Shown here: one piece after another, positions 9,461 through 18,377 of the stretch
Layout: the number at the start of each line of letters is the position of its first letter
Position numbering within the stretch: position 1 is the stretch's first letter
NCBI GenBank assembly: GCA_016788705.1
Contig: JAEUSQ010000021.1
Coordinates: 1-64,000, forward strand
DNA from: Bacteroidetes Order II. bacterium
GTDB lineage: Bacteria; Bacteroidota; Rhodothermia; Rhodothermales; UBA2364
Direction: 5' to 3'
Length of the DNA: 64,000 nucleotides
Program-made: the position numbers and the translations under genes
The notes under the pieces: model-generated
Told to the model about the DNA's origin: nothing
Seen by the model: only the letters and a program-made list of their open reading frames with translations
The model's database searches: none

Positions 9461-9967
9461 TCAGGTTCGTTTTAGTTCCCAAACCATATGCGCAATTTCG
9501 GGCAAAATGAGCTTTTCCATGCCTAACCGCACCGCATTCAGGGATCCGGGCAGGCAAAAGAGCAAGGTTCCATGATCCATGAGTCCTGCTACGGCACGCG
9601 ATAAAATGGCTGCTGCCCCCACTTCTTGATAAGAGAGCATCCGGAAAACCTCTCCAAACCCAGGGATGTTTTTTTGGATCAAGCCAGAGAGCGCCTCGAA
9701 GGTCTGATCGCGGCGCGAGATCCCTGTTCCTCCCGAAGTAATGATGGCCTGCACTTCGGAGGACCAGGTATGTACGGTTTCCTGAATCATATCCGGCTCA
9801 TCTCGGACGACGGTGTAGTGTGTCACTATATGACCTGCTTGCTCCAGAGCCATTTTTATCCATGTCCCACTTTGGTCTGTCTCTGGCGTCCGGGTATCGC
9901 TGATGGTAAGCAAGCCCACGTAAACCGGGCTTTGTCCTGCTAAAAAACGGTGTTCTGGTGCAGACAT
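9461..9967 (-). CDS. moaB: MoaB/MogA-type molybdopterin adenylyltransferase
   Basis: A 168-residue protein of the MoaB/MogA fold: YVGLLTISDTRTPETDQSG at the N-terminus, the molybdopterin-binding signature IITSGGTGISRRDQTFEAL near the middle, and LLFCLPGSLNAVRLGMEKLILPEI at the end. The family adenylylates molybdopterin before metal insertion. No other molybdenum-cofactor gene or molybdoenzyme is in the window. The ATG at 9967 shares one base with the TGA of yidD, so translation is coupled; a GTG one codon earlier is a less likely start. Confidence 0.9.
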   Translation of the reverse strand: MSAPEHRFLAGQSPVYVGLLTISDTRTPETDQSGTWIKMALEQAGHIVTHYTVVRDEPDMIQETVHTWSSEVQAIITSGGTGISRRDQTFEALSGLIQKNIPGFGEVFRMLSYQEVGAAAILSRAVAGLMDHGTLLFCLPGSLNAVRLGMEKLILPEIAHMVWELKRT

Positions 9968-10263
9968 CACTTTTCGGGGTGTTCGTGCGGGTTGTTTATT
10001 GGGGGGGAAGGTTCTCCAAACCAGCGGGGCGGATCATAGCCATGGGCGCCGAACCAAGGATTACACCGCAAAATTCGCCAAATGGTAAGAAGACCACCCT
10101 TGAGCAGGCCATATTTTTCGAGGGCTTGATATCCATATTGTGAACAAGTGGGCGAAAAGCGGCAAGAGCTGGGGAAATACGGCGAAATGGCCAATTGATA
10201 AAAACGAATCAGCAGGCGTGCAAGGTTACGAGGAAGATTCCAGATAAAAAGAAGAACAGGCAT
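9967..10263 (-). CDS. yidD: YidD membrane protein insertion efficiency factor
   Basis: A 98-residue protein with the full YidD signature: [33 protein letters not shown], followed by RCNPW and GYDP. YidD is a small membrane-associated protein thought to help YidC insert proteins into the inner membrane. It is usually found near rnpA and yidC; here it is instead coupled by a one-base overlap to moaB and faces a divergent beta-CASP nuclease gene about 210 bases away. Confidence 0.93.
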   Translation of the reverse strand: MPVLLFIWNLPRNLARLLIRFYQLAISPYFPSSCRFSPTCSQYGYQALEKYGLLKGGLLTIWRILRCNPWFGAHGYDPPRWFGEPSPPINNPHEHPEK

Positions 10264-10472
10264 TTGCTTGAAGCCAATAAGCGTAAATTTGTCGGATCAA
10301 CGCCAAAAACGCCCATTGGTTTCAAAAAACTTTGAGAGATAAAGGCGTATTTTAGTTTGTCTAAGGCAACGATGATAATTCGGCCATAGGTCGAATGCGT
10401 ATAAATAAATTACCAATCGCCTCCCAGCGGGAGTTTTATGTCCAATACCTTTGGTTGTTGGAGGAGTATTTT

Positions 10473-11891
10473 ATGTTTCATTACATTGCCTTGGGCAGCA
10501 CCTCCGAGATTAGCGGCTCGGCACATTACCTAAACATCGCCGGTACAGGCATCCTATTGGATAGTGGTCAGGATCCGAATATTGATGGCGTAGCGGGACT
10601 TCCAGACTTTAATTTATTAGAGAAACACCCAGACTGGGGCGTAGATTATGCCATCTTGTCCCATGCACACCACGACCACATCGGCTCTTTACCCGTCATG
10701 TTGCGCCATTTTCCCCATGCCCGCATCCACATGACACAGCCTACGCGTTTGTTGCTGGATTTTCTCTTGCCAGAGTCTGCGCGGCTACAAAAAAAGCGGT
10801 TCAAGGAAGGGGTTAATGCCCATCCACCCATGTTTACCGAAGAACAAGCCGAACTTGCGGCCTATCTCTATCGTTCGTGGCCACTCGAAACCCCATTCGA
10901 CCTAAATGAGGGGGTCCGTGCCCAAGCTCCGATACAGGCCACCTTTTACCATGCTGGGCATACATTGGGAGCCGTAGGAACCTTACTGGAAGTGGGGCAT
11001 GGGGCACAAACTTTTCGGACTTTTTATTCGGGCGACCTTAGTTTGCGTGCGCAGGCCATTCAACCAGGCGCCGATTTTCCCCAAGGCCCTGTGGATGTGC
11101 TGATTCTGGAGTCCACGCTCGGTGCCGATCCTACGGCGGAACTTACAACCCGAAAACGTGAAGAAGACCGCTTGTTGGAAGGCATTCTGGAGACCATCAA
11201 GCGCAAAGGGAGTGTACTGATCCCCGCTTTTGCCTTGGGAAGATCGCAAGAAATGATTGCACTGCTGGGACGTTGGAAAAAGCAAAAGAAATTACCAGAA
11301 GACCTACCTGTTTATACAGCAGGCGCCCAACGGGCCATTTCAGACATTTACGACCGAACACGCTTTATTTCGCCACGTATAGATGAAAAATTTGAAGTTT
11401 TTAAGATCGAACAAAAACGCCTGCCCAAAAGCAAGGCTAAATTAGACTACTTGATCAATGGAGAAGAGCCGGGCATCTTTATCGTAGGATCCGGTATGTT
11501 GTTTGAACGTACCCTTTCGCACCGGATTGCCCTGAAAATGATCGGAGATCCACGACACAGCATCTTTTTTGTTGGATATGTAAAACCAGGTTGTCCCGGT
11601 GCCGTGTTGCTCGAAGCCGCACAAAAAGGGGACACCGAGAAAGTGGCCTTAGACCCGCAACACCAGCCCGAAGGACTGAACATTGCCTGTACGGTGAAAC
11701 GGTTTAGGTTCAGCGGACATTCTAACCGACGCGAATTGCTACAAGTGGTTGAGAAACTAAAACCCCGTAAAGTCTTGCTGGTGCATGGCGAGGATGAGGC
11801 CCGGACCTGGATGGCAGATAATATCCGGTATTTTTATCCGGATGTGGAGGTTATCCTCCCAATCCAAGGGGTACCCGTCTCGGTGGACTGA
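10473..11891 (+). CDS. Beta-CASP metallo-beta-lactamase-fold RNA-processing nuclease
   Basis: A 472-residue protein with a metallo-beta-lactamase domain carrying HAHHDH (64-69) for two-zinc binding, FYHAGHTLGA and YSGDL further on, a beta-CASP insertion (IPAFALGRSQEMIALL; FIVGSGML), and the C-terminal RMMBL-type segment FRFSGHSNRRELL...KVLLVHGE. This is the CPSF-73-like / YsgA-type branch of bacterial RNA endo- or exonucleases. The start at 10473 is set by a strong GGAGGAG ribosome binding site about 6 bases upstream; the frame itself is open to 10395. It is followed after 12 bases by a CbrC-like gene. Confidence 0.9.
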   Translation: MFHYIALGSTSEISGSAHYLNIAGTGILLDSGQDPNIDGVAGLPDFNLLEKHPDWGVDYAILSHAHHDHIGSLPVMLRHFPHARIHMTQPTRLLLDFLLPESARLQKKRFKEGVNAHPPMFTEEQAELAAYLYRSWPLETPFDLNEGVRAQAPIQATFYHAGHTLGAVGTLLEVGHGAQTFRTFYSGDLSLRAQAIQPGADFPQGPVDVLILESTLGADPTAELTTRKREEDRLLEGILETIKRKGSVLIPAFALGRSQEMIALLGRWKKQKKLPEDLPVYTAGAQRAISDIYDRTRFISPRIDEKFEVFKIEQKRLPKSKAKLDYLINGEEPGIFIVGSGMLFERTLSHRIALKMIGDPRHSIFFVGYVKPGCPGAVLLEAAQKGDTEKVALDPQHQPEGLNIACTVKRFRFSGHSNRRELLQVVEKLKPRKVLLVHGEDEARTWMADNIRYFYPDVEVILPIQGVPVSVD

Positions 11892-11903
11892 TCTTTTGAC
11901 CTG

Positions 11904-12491
11904 ATGTGTAACCTGAAACACCCTGTTATATTTCCCTACTTTGCCGCGCCTGAAGAAGATATCGCTTTTCGGGTAAACCACCAATGCTATTTCTGTGGCG
12001 AATGGAAGCCCTGCTTTATGGTGTTTCCGATGTTGCATTCGGGTTGTATGACCTGCCTTCTTGAAGGTGACTTTGGTTTTGATCATGATAGTGAATGGGG
12101 ATACCTCACGGAAGACGGCTTCACGCACGACTATCGGACCTACCAAGTCGTTCCCGAAGACTTTGCGCCCCACGCCTTCCAGTCGTTACGCCGAACACCT
12201 CCTTTCGCTGCTTGGCACGACGCCACATGGCTGGTTCATTGCAATGACTTTATGCACTATACGGGTAGAAAAGTTTTGCGCGACTTCTTAGAGGAAGCCG
12301 GCTCTTTGCTGGGTGCAAAAGAATTGTTTATACAACAAGCCTGGATGGAGCGCTTGTCTGAGCCAGCCGAAGTGATTTGGGATCGTTTGATGGAACATCC
12401 TGAAACCACACCCGATCATTGGGACATCCGGTATTATGCTTTTACTTGTACCCATTGTGGCATCGTGCGTGGGTATTTCGATTTCCCTTAA
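11904..12491 (+). CDS. CbrC/UPF0167-family cysteine-rich protein
   Basis: A 195-residue protein matching the CbrC (UPF0167) pattern: N-terminal FPYFAAPEEDIAF, cysteine pairs CYFCG and CMTC (zinc-ribbon-like), then RTPPFAAWHDATWLVHCNDF and the closing FTCTHCGIVRGYFD. In Escherichia coli the family is linked to colicin E2 tolerance through the CreBC regulon, but its biochemical role is unknown. It probably shares a transcript with the beta-CASP nuclease upstream and ends just before a terminator-like hairpin. Confidence 0.8.
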   Translation: MCNLKHPVIFPYFAAPEEDIAFRVNHQCYFCGEWKPCFMVFPMLHSGCMTCLLEGDFGFDHDSEWGYLTEDGFTHDYRTYQVVPEDFAPHAFQSLRRTPPFAAWHDATWLVHCNDFMHYTGRKVLRDFLEEAGSLLGAKELFIQQAWMERLSEPAEVIWDRLMEHPETTPDHWDIRYYAFTCTHCGIVRGYFDFP

Positions 12492-12537
12492 AAAGAAAAG
12501 CACCCACCCAAAAACGAGGCTAAGTGCTTTTTTTCTC
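12491..12537 (+). terminator. Intrinsic terminator after the CbrC-like gene
   Basis: AAAAGCAC (12496-12503) pairs with GTGCTTTT (12524-12531) around a 20-base loop, followed by TTTTCT. Position directly after the stop codon supports a plus-strand terminator, though the loop is long. Confidence 0.6.
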
Positions 12538-12755
12538 TCTTCTGTTGTGGGCTATCCTAGGGTAACTTTTCCTGGTGGCGGAATACCAACTCCGGTAAGA
12601 ACGTTTTAATGGTAGATAATACAATCATCAGAACGATGGGTGCGATCAATACCCTAGCATCTGCCGGATTAGGTAATTAGGGATTCGCATTAGTTTGTAA
12701 AAAACAGGGCGTTCAATGGCAAAAAGTAGCCTTGTGGATGGATGGTTAGCATATA

Positions 12756-12790
12756 AAAGATGGGCAACACTACAACGAGGTTGCCCATCT
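12756..12790 (-). terminator. Strong intrinsic terminator, minus strand
   Basis: AGATGGGCAAC (12758-12768) and GTTGCCCATCT (12780-12790) form a perfect 11-bp stem with an 11-base loop; read on the minus strand it is followed by TTTATAT. It lies 20 bases after the end of the small broken minus-strand frame, suggesting that frame was once a transcribed gene. Confidence 0.7.
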
Positions 12791-12809
12791 TCCATCGCCT
12801 AGCCCATGT

Positions 12810-13144
12810 ATTACTTTTCCCTCCGAAATACGCAGGCTAATTCGACTTCTAACTTGGCTATCATAGAAACCGTTACATTCTCAGGCATGTTGGGATTCCC
12901 CAAAAACCAGTAATTTAATAATCGGCGGAATATCTATCTGGTTTTTTATGGGCTGATAGCCTAGCGCTTCATGAACGTCTTCGACCAAAGCACTATGGAT
13001 GAAAAGATACAGGCCGAGGCATTTTTGTTGCTTTGCCAAACGTCCAGATAATTTGTCCAAAAGTTTTTTTCTGTTACCAAAAGGCAAATTTTCAAAATGG
13101 TATGTCACAAAAAAAGGCTTCCGGTTATGGAAGCCCCTTTTCAA
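12810..13144 (-). pseudogene. Frameshifted small gene, family not recognised
   Basis: The minus strand holds a frame from 13144 to 12881 (87 codons) that ends ...LLVFGESQHA. If one G is removed from the GGGG run at about 12897-12900, the reading continues as LLVFGNPNMPENVTVSMIAK to a TAA at 12810, which reads like natural protein. A perfect terminator follows at once. The first dozen codons of the long frame overlap the mdh terminator, so the real start is probably internal (for example near 13080). It could be a decayed gene, a sequencing error in a small gene, or chance; I cannot name a family. Confidence 0.35.
13107..13142 (-). terminator. Intrinsic terminator of mdh
   Basis: GGCTTCC (13116-13122) and GGAAGCC (13129-13135) form a perfect stem with a 6-base loop, extended by A/T pairs. 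On the minus strand it is followed by a run of T (complement of the A run at 13109-13115). It begins about 20 bases after the mdh stop. Confidence 0.85.
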
Positions 13145-13160
13145 AGCAAAATTGATTCGT

Positions 13161-14099
<939 letters not shown>

Positions 14100-14226
14100 T
14101 CAATGTTTTGGTTGAAAGGATGGAATTTTTAGGTTAGTATTTTTAAAAATAATCCTGCAACGAATAACGTCCTACCCTTTACGCAAAAATCACCCGTCCT
14201 TCCAACGGACTCCACAGGAGAAGCAC

Positions 14227-14694
14227 ATGGATTTGTATTTTATTCGGCATGGTATTGCCGAAGACGGCATTGGTAAATCCGATTTTGACCGAAGACTTAC
14301 TCCGGAAGGACGCTATGCGCTCCGGCGTCAGGTGATTGGCCTACAACGCCGGGGGTTTTCGCCCGATATGATGTTTACCAGCCCCTATGCCCGCGCCTTA
14401 GAAACCGCACAAATTCTGAGCCGTACCCTTGGGTTGAAACATGAGGTCTGGGCCGCGCTGGGCTGTGGTTGCACCATAGACGACGTGAGCGAAATGATCA
14501 CCATTTACGACGCACCAAGCTCGGTAGCCATTGTCGGTCACCAGCCAGACTTATCGGAAATGGTGCACCACCTCACCGGGAAATGGGTAGATGTTGCAAA
14601 AGGCGCCGTCATCCATCTCAAAATCAATCGACTTGGGCTTCTTGGCGGCACGTTTATGGAAATGCTGGAACCGGAAGTACAAATGGCCTATTGA
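14227..14694 (+). CDS. sixA: SixA-type phosphohistidine phosphatase
   Basis: A 155-residue member of the histidine phosphatase (phosphoglycerate mutase-like) superfamily. The catalytic R-H-G motif is at the N-terminus (YFIRHGIAEDG), RRLTPEGR follows, and the second histidine lies in VAIVGHQPDLSEMV. SixA removes phosphate from histidine in phosphorelay HPt domains or from PTS proteins. An AGGAG ribosome binding site lies just upstream of the ATG at 14227. No phosphorelay gene is adjacent. Confidence 0.85.
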   Translation: MDLYFIRHGIAEDGIGKSDFDRRLTPEGRYALRRQVIGLQRRGFSPDMMFTSPYARALETAQILSRTLGLKHEVWAALGCGCTIDDVSEMITIYDAPSSVAIVGHQPDLSEMVHHLTGKWVDVAKGAVIHLKINRLGLLGGTFMEMLEPEVQMAY

Positions 14695-14852
14695 TTTGGT
14701 TGTGGTTTTCGGCAATGTACACAAGTCAGAAACGGCCATTCTGGTGGTCGTTTTTTGTTTATATGGGGCTTAAATTTTATACTGTGATCACCCAACGGCT
14801 GGCCTTTTGTCTTAAATTGGACAAAACAATCCCCAATAATCTTACACAAGCC

Positions 14853-16205
14853 ATGTTCCCTCCCCTGCGCATTGTCGCCCTTTTTCTGCTGGCCATTTGG
14901 TCGTTACAGTGTAATGCTCAAGCCCAGACGCGTCCGAAAAACCTAATTCTGATGATCCCAGACGGCTTTGGTCCTGCCAGTTTGACCATGGCCCGAGACT
15001 TCCAACAAGCAACTACCGGAAAAATGCGGATGGCGTTAGACGAATTTCTCGTCGGTAATGCCCGTACTTACGCCTCGAATAGCCGTGTAACCGACTCGGC
15101 TGCTGGTGCTACGGCCTATTCGTGTGGCATCAAAACTTATAACGGTGCGATTGCCGTAGGGCCAGACGGCACGCCATGTGCCACCCTCTTTGAAGCAGCA
15201 AAAAAACGTGGTCTTAGGACGGGTGTTGTGGTCACAACACGCATCACCCATGCTACTCCCGCAGCATTTTCGTCGCATGTCCCGCGACGCGCCAACGAAG
15301 ATGACATCGCGGCTCAGCAGATCGAAACGTCGGGTATGGACCTCATCTTTGGCGGCGGGGGAAAGTATTTTACCCCCAAAGAAGCTGGAGGTGCACGTGC
15401 AGATGGCCGCAACCTCCTACAAGAGGCCAAAGGGAAAGGCTATGCCTTGGCAGGAAATCTCGTCGAGTTTCGACAATTGGGTAAATTACCCGCCATTGCC
15501 GTCTTTGCCCCAGATCATATGGCCTACGAAGTGGATCGGGACGCCACAAAAGAACCAAGCTTGGCAGAGATGACCGAAAAGGCGTTGCAGTTGTTACAAA
15601 AAAATAACCCAAAAGGCTTTGTACTGATGGTGGAAGGCAGTCGTATAGACCATGCCGGACATGCAAACGATCCTGCTGGACATGTTCATGACATTCTTGC
15701 GTATGATGCTGCCGTTCGTAAAGCACTTGAATTTGCACGTAGAGACGGTCAAACCCTTGTTGTTTCGGTGGCAGATCACGAGACAGGCGGCATGACCTTG
15801 GGACGTGATGGCGTTTATCAATGGAAGCCAGAAGAGTTGGCTAAAGTCAAAAACTCGGTTGATACGTTGGCAGCACTTGCCAAAAAACCGGGTACAGATG
15901 TGGTGGCCCTGCTAAAAGAAAAAGCAGGAATTACCGACCTGACAGAAGAAGAAATTACGGCCCTCAAAAGTGGAATTGCCTCTGAGGCCCCGCGATTTGC
16001 TTTTACGCTGATCCATATTGTTTCCAAACGCAGTATAATCGGGTGGACAACTGATGGCCATTCTGCAGTAGATGTGACCATACACGCATATGGACCAGGG
16101 ACTTATTTATTTAGGGGCAATCATGAAAATGCAGCGGTAGGACAAGCCCTTGCAAAAGCCATGGGGTTTGATCTAAAAGCCCTTACCAAGACCATGTTCA
16201 AATAA
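14853..16205 (+). CDS. Exported alkaline phosphatase (PhoA superfamily)
   Basis: A 450-residue enzyme with a signal peptide (1-25, ending AQAQ). The metal aspartate is in MIPDGFG, the nucleophile is S82 in TDSAAGATAYSCG, and the remaining zinc ligands are in GSRIDHAGHAND and ADHETGGM. It hydrolyses phosphate monoesters in the periplasm. The frame is open back to 14469, but that extension overlaps sixA in another frame; the ATG at 14853 directly precedes the signal peptide and is chosen. No phosphate-regulation gene or Pho-box could be recognised nearby. Confidence 0.93.
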   Translation: MFPPLRIVALFLLAIWSLQCNAQAQTRPKNLILMIPDGFGPASLTMARDFQQATTGKMRMALDEFLVGNARTYASNSRVTDSAAGATAYSCGIKTYNGAIAVGPDGTPCATLFEAAKKRGLRTGVVVTTRITHATPAAFSSHVPRRANEDDIAAQQIETSGMDLIFGGGGKYFTPKEAGGARADGRNLLQEAKGKGYALAGNLVEFRQLGKLPAIAVFAPDHMAYEVDRDATKEPSLAEMTEKALQLLQKNNPKGFVLMVEGSRIDHAGHANDPAGHVHDILAYDAAVRKALEFARRDGQTLVVSVADHETGGMTLGRDGVYQWKPEELAKVKNSVDTLAALAKKPGTDVVALLKEKAGITDLTEEEITALKSGIASEAPRFAFTLIHIVSKRSIIGWTTDGHSAVDVTIHAYGPGTYLFRGNHENAAVGQALAKAMGFDLKALTKTMFK

Positions 16206-16243
16206 ACTTCGGACATACAGACCAATAAGGAATATCGTTCGAA

Positions 16244-16723
16244 CTATCCTTCTTTTTGGGTGTAAACAGGCATCTGGAAACTCCGCGTGTATTCAAAAAT
16301 AATAGAGGTCTCGATGTGCGTCACCTCTGGGCGCGTAGAAAAAGCACTCAGCAAAAGAGAACGCAAGTGGTTCGCATCGGTTACAGCAATATGGATCAAA
16401 AAATCATTGGCCCCTGTCACATGAAAGAGGCCAATCACCGCCGGATTTTTCAGGATGTATTCCCGGAACGTCTCTACCGTATTCAGGGCATGGTGCGTTA
16501 GCCGGACGGCAATCATTGCCTGCATCCCAATGCCCACCGCAGGCGGATGAAGTTCGGCATGAAAACCCTCGAAGATGCCTTGTTCTTGTAATCGGCGCAC
16601 CCGCTCCAGACAAGAGGAAGGGGAAAGGCCAATCTCATAAGCCAGTTCCTTATTGGACAACCGCGCATTCTTCTGTAAAATGCGTACAATCTCGCAGTCT
16701 GTTTTGTCTAAAAGAAAGTTCAT
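16244..16723 (-). CDS. Lrp/AsnC-family transcriptional regulator
   Basis: A 159-residue protein with an N-terminal winged helix-turn-helix (about 5-60: DCEIVRILQKNARLSNKELA, then LSPSSCLERVRRLQEQGI) and a C-terminal RAM/AsnC ligand-binding domain (about 70-150, including GLFHVTGANDFLIHIAV, the G-x-x-D-y ligand loop). Members sense amino acids and bind DNA as octamers. The gene is divergent from a PLP enzyme of sulfur amino-acid metabolism across only 93 bases, so control of that enzyme by a sulfur amino acid is likely. Confidence 0.92.
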   Translation of the reverse strand: MNFLLDKTDCEIVRILQKNARLSNKELAYEIGLSPSSCLERVRRLQEQGIFEGFHAELHPPAVGIGMQAMIAVRLTHHALNTVETFREYILKNPAVIGLFHVTGANDFLIHIAVTDANHLRSLLLSAFSTRPEVTHIETSIIFEYTRSFQMPVYTQKEG

Positions 16724-16768
16724 ATCGTTGCACCAAATAGTCTTCGGAGAATTAGGTTAAGGCGTCCT

Positions 16769-16793
16769 AAAGGTAATAACTTTTATCATCTTT
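16769..16793. promoter_or_regulatory. Imperfect palindrome between regulator and PLP enzyme
   Basis: Two 11-base arms (AAAGGTAATAA and TTATCATCTTT) are complementary at 9 of 11 positions around CTT. The site lies in the 93-base divergent intergenic region, 24 bases before the PLP enzyme start. It is a natural candidate for the Lrp/AsnC binding site; this is inference from position and symmetry. Confidence 0.5.
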
Positions 16794-16816
16794 AACCAAA
16801 TCATATCCGACGAATC

Positions 16817-17989
16817 ATGCAACATACCGAAACTCTTTCTGTTCATGCAGGCCGTATGGCATTCCGTACGCTGGGCGTCCATGCACCACCAATTGACTTC
16901 TCTACGACCTACCCGATCCACGACTTAGATGGCGCAACGGCAAGTTTAGACGCATTTGTGCAAGGCCGTCTTGTTCCGGAAGAACCCATCTATGCAAGGC
17001 TCTTTAACCCAACCGTAGCCCGGTTCGAAGAAGCCATGGCGCAACTGGAAGGGGCATCCGCTTCAGTGGCATTTGGCTCTGGTATGGCAGCGCTCACCGC
17101 ATGTTTACTGACTGCACGACCCAATGGCACACATGTGGTGGCAGTCCGACCACTCTATGGCTCATCTGACCACCTCTTGGGTTCCTCGCTCCTGGGGATG
17201 AACGTAACCTTTACCGACCCGCAAGGCGTCCACGAAGCCCTCAGGCCCGATACCGCACTCGTGGTGATCGAGACGCCCGCTAATCCTACGGTATCGTTGG
17301 TGGATATTGCAGATATTGTGGCGCAAGCAGGCTCGGTTCCGGTTTTAGTGGATGCTACTTTTGCAACACCCATCCTATTGCGCCCCATAGATTTCGGCGC
17401 AACGTTCGTTCTACACTCGGCCACAAAATTTATTGGTGGTCATGGAGACGTGATAGCAGGTGTGGTTTCCACAAATGAGTTCTGGGCCGAAAAACTCCGG
17501 CAGGTACGTATTATGACGGGTGGATTGCTACACCCAATGGGGGCGTACTTGTTGCATCGGGGCCTCCCAACCCTACCCATTCGGGTAGAACGGGCACAAG
17601 CAAACGCACAGATCTTGGCAGCGCGATTACGTACCCATTCCTCCGTCCGGGCCGTGTTTTATCCTGGTTTGCCAGAAGGCGACCCTAAGGCCCTCATTGG
17701 CCGACAAATGAAAGGCCCCGGTAGCATCCTTTCCTTCGAAGTTTCGGATCACGAGGCCGCTGCACGTGTTTTGAGACGGGTACGCCTCATGACACCAGCA
17801 GTAAGTTTAGGATCAACCGATACCCTCATCCAACACCCTGCGGGCCTAACCCATCGTGTGGTTTCGGAGGAAGGAAAAGCTGCCGGACACATCTCGGAGG
17901 GCTTGTTGCGGATTTCTGCTGGACTGGAACAGGTTGAAGATTTATGGGCAGATTTGGAACAAGCACTCGGTACGCCTGAATCGGTTTAG
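16817..17989 (+). CDS. Cys/Met-metabolism PLP enzyme (cystathionine gamma-synthase / methionine gamma-lyase type)
   Basis: A 390-residue fold-type I PLP enzyme. Visible landmarks are TLSVHAG at the start, Y-A-R-L-F-N-P-T (phosphate and cofactor contacts), GSGMAA (87-92), D179 for the pyridine nitrogen, and the Schiff-base K204 in HSATKFIGGHGDV. The position usually occupied by the reactive cysteine in methionine gamma-lyase (LYGC) is LYGS here, which speaks against a classical lyase and for gamma-replacement or a cystathionine gamma-lyase role; substrate is not certain. It is divergent from an Lrp/AsnC regulator, a common pairing for control by methionine or cysteine. Confidence 0.88.
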   Translation: MQHTETLSVHAGRMAFRTLGVHAPPIDFSTTYPIHDLDGATASLDAFVQGRLVPEEPIYARLFNPTVARFEEAMAQLEGASASVAFGSGMAALTACLLTARPNGTHVVAVRPLYGSSDHLLGSSLLGMNVTFTDPQGVHEALRPDTALVVIETPANPTVSLVDIADIVAQAGSVPVLVDATFATPILLRPIDFGATFVLHSATKFIGGHGDVIAGVVSTNEFWAEKLRQVRIMTGGLLHPMGAYLLHRGLPTLPIRVERAQANAQILAARLRTHSSVRAVFYPGLPEGDPKALIGRQMKGPGSILSFEVSDHEAAARVLRRVRLMTPAVSLGSTDTLIQHPAGLTHRVVSEEGKAAGHISEGLLRISAGLEQVEDLWADLEQALGTPESV

Positions 17990-18027
17990 CCCTAACATAG
18001 GTAGGAAAACCGCTTGTATGGGGATGG

Positions 18028-18318
18028 CTAAACGAGAGCAGCCTCTGGAATACCAAGGCTTAATCGCTCATTTAAGCGACTAATACGTCGGATTGAACGG
18101 ATCTCTCTGCGAATTCCGTTGCGGGTGATCCACATATCCACATCATATCCACCGGCGACAACTGTCTGTCCGTTCACGTAGCCTATGGATGGGGTGTAAT
18201 AATGGTATTCCAATGTAGTGCGGCTGTTCAGTTGGACCATTCCAGCGGCAGCGGCACCACCTTGGGTATCGAGGCTTTCTTCTTTCGTGAGTTGATGGCT
18301 GATAAAGTTTTGCAGCAT
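18028..18318 (-). CDS. Small protein of unknown function
   Basis: A 96-residue protein. The N-terminal 20 residues are amphipathic and acidic (LTKEESLDTQ) and run into GGAAAAGM, followed by a beta-prone stretch (RTTLEYHYYTPSIGYVNGQT) and a basic C-terminus (IRREIRSIRRISRLNER). No family is recognised. It is 59 bases downstream of pgeF on the same strand, so it could be the last gene of that run. The sequence reads like a real protein, but length and lack of a ribosome binding site leave doubt. Confidence 0.5.
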   Translation of the reverse strand: MLQNFISHQLTKEESLDTQGGAAAAGMVQLNSRTTLEYHYYTPSIGYVNGQTVVAGGYDVDMWITRNGIRREIRSIRRISRLNERLSLGIPEAALV

Positions 18319-18377
18319 GGTCGAGAAGGTATTTGTATAATAAATGCGCCCTTTTGACCGTGCTACAGCGAAATGGT

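Larger units (their letters stand above)
12492..13160. other. Intergenic region with terminators and a broken small gene
   Basis: This 670-base stretch between the CbrC-like gene and mdh holds a plus-strand terminator (12491-12537), a minus-strand terminator (12758-12790), the mdh terminator (13107-13142) and a probable frameshifted minus-strand small gene (12810-13144). The part from 12540 to 12750 shows no recognisable gene. Confidence 0.6.

Noticed and set aside
14469-14852. N-terminal extension of the alkaline phosphatase frame
   Set aside because: It overlaps sixA in another frame, has no recognisable content, and a signal peptide begins exactly at the ATG at 14853.
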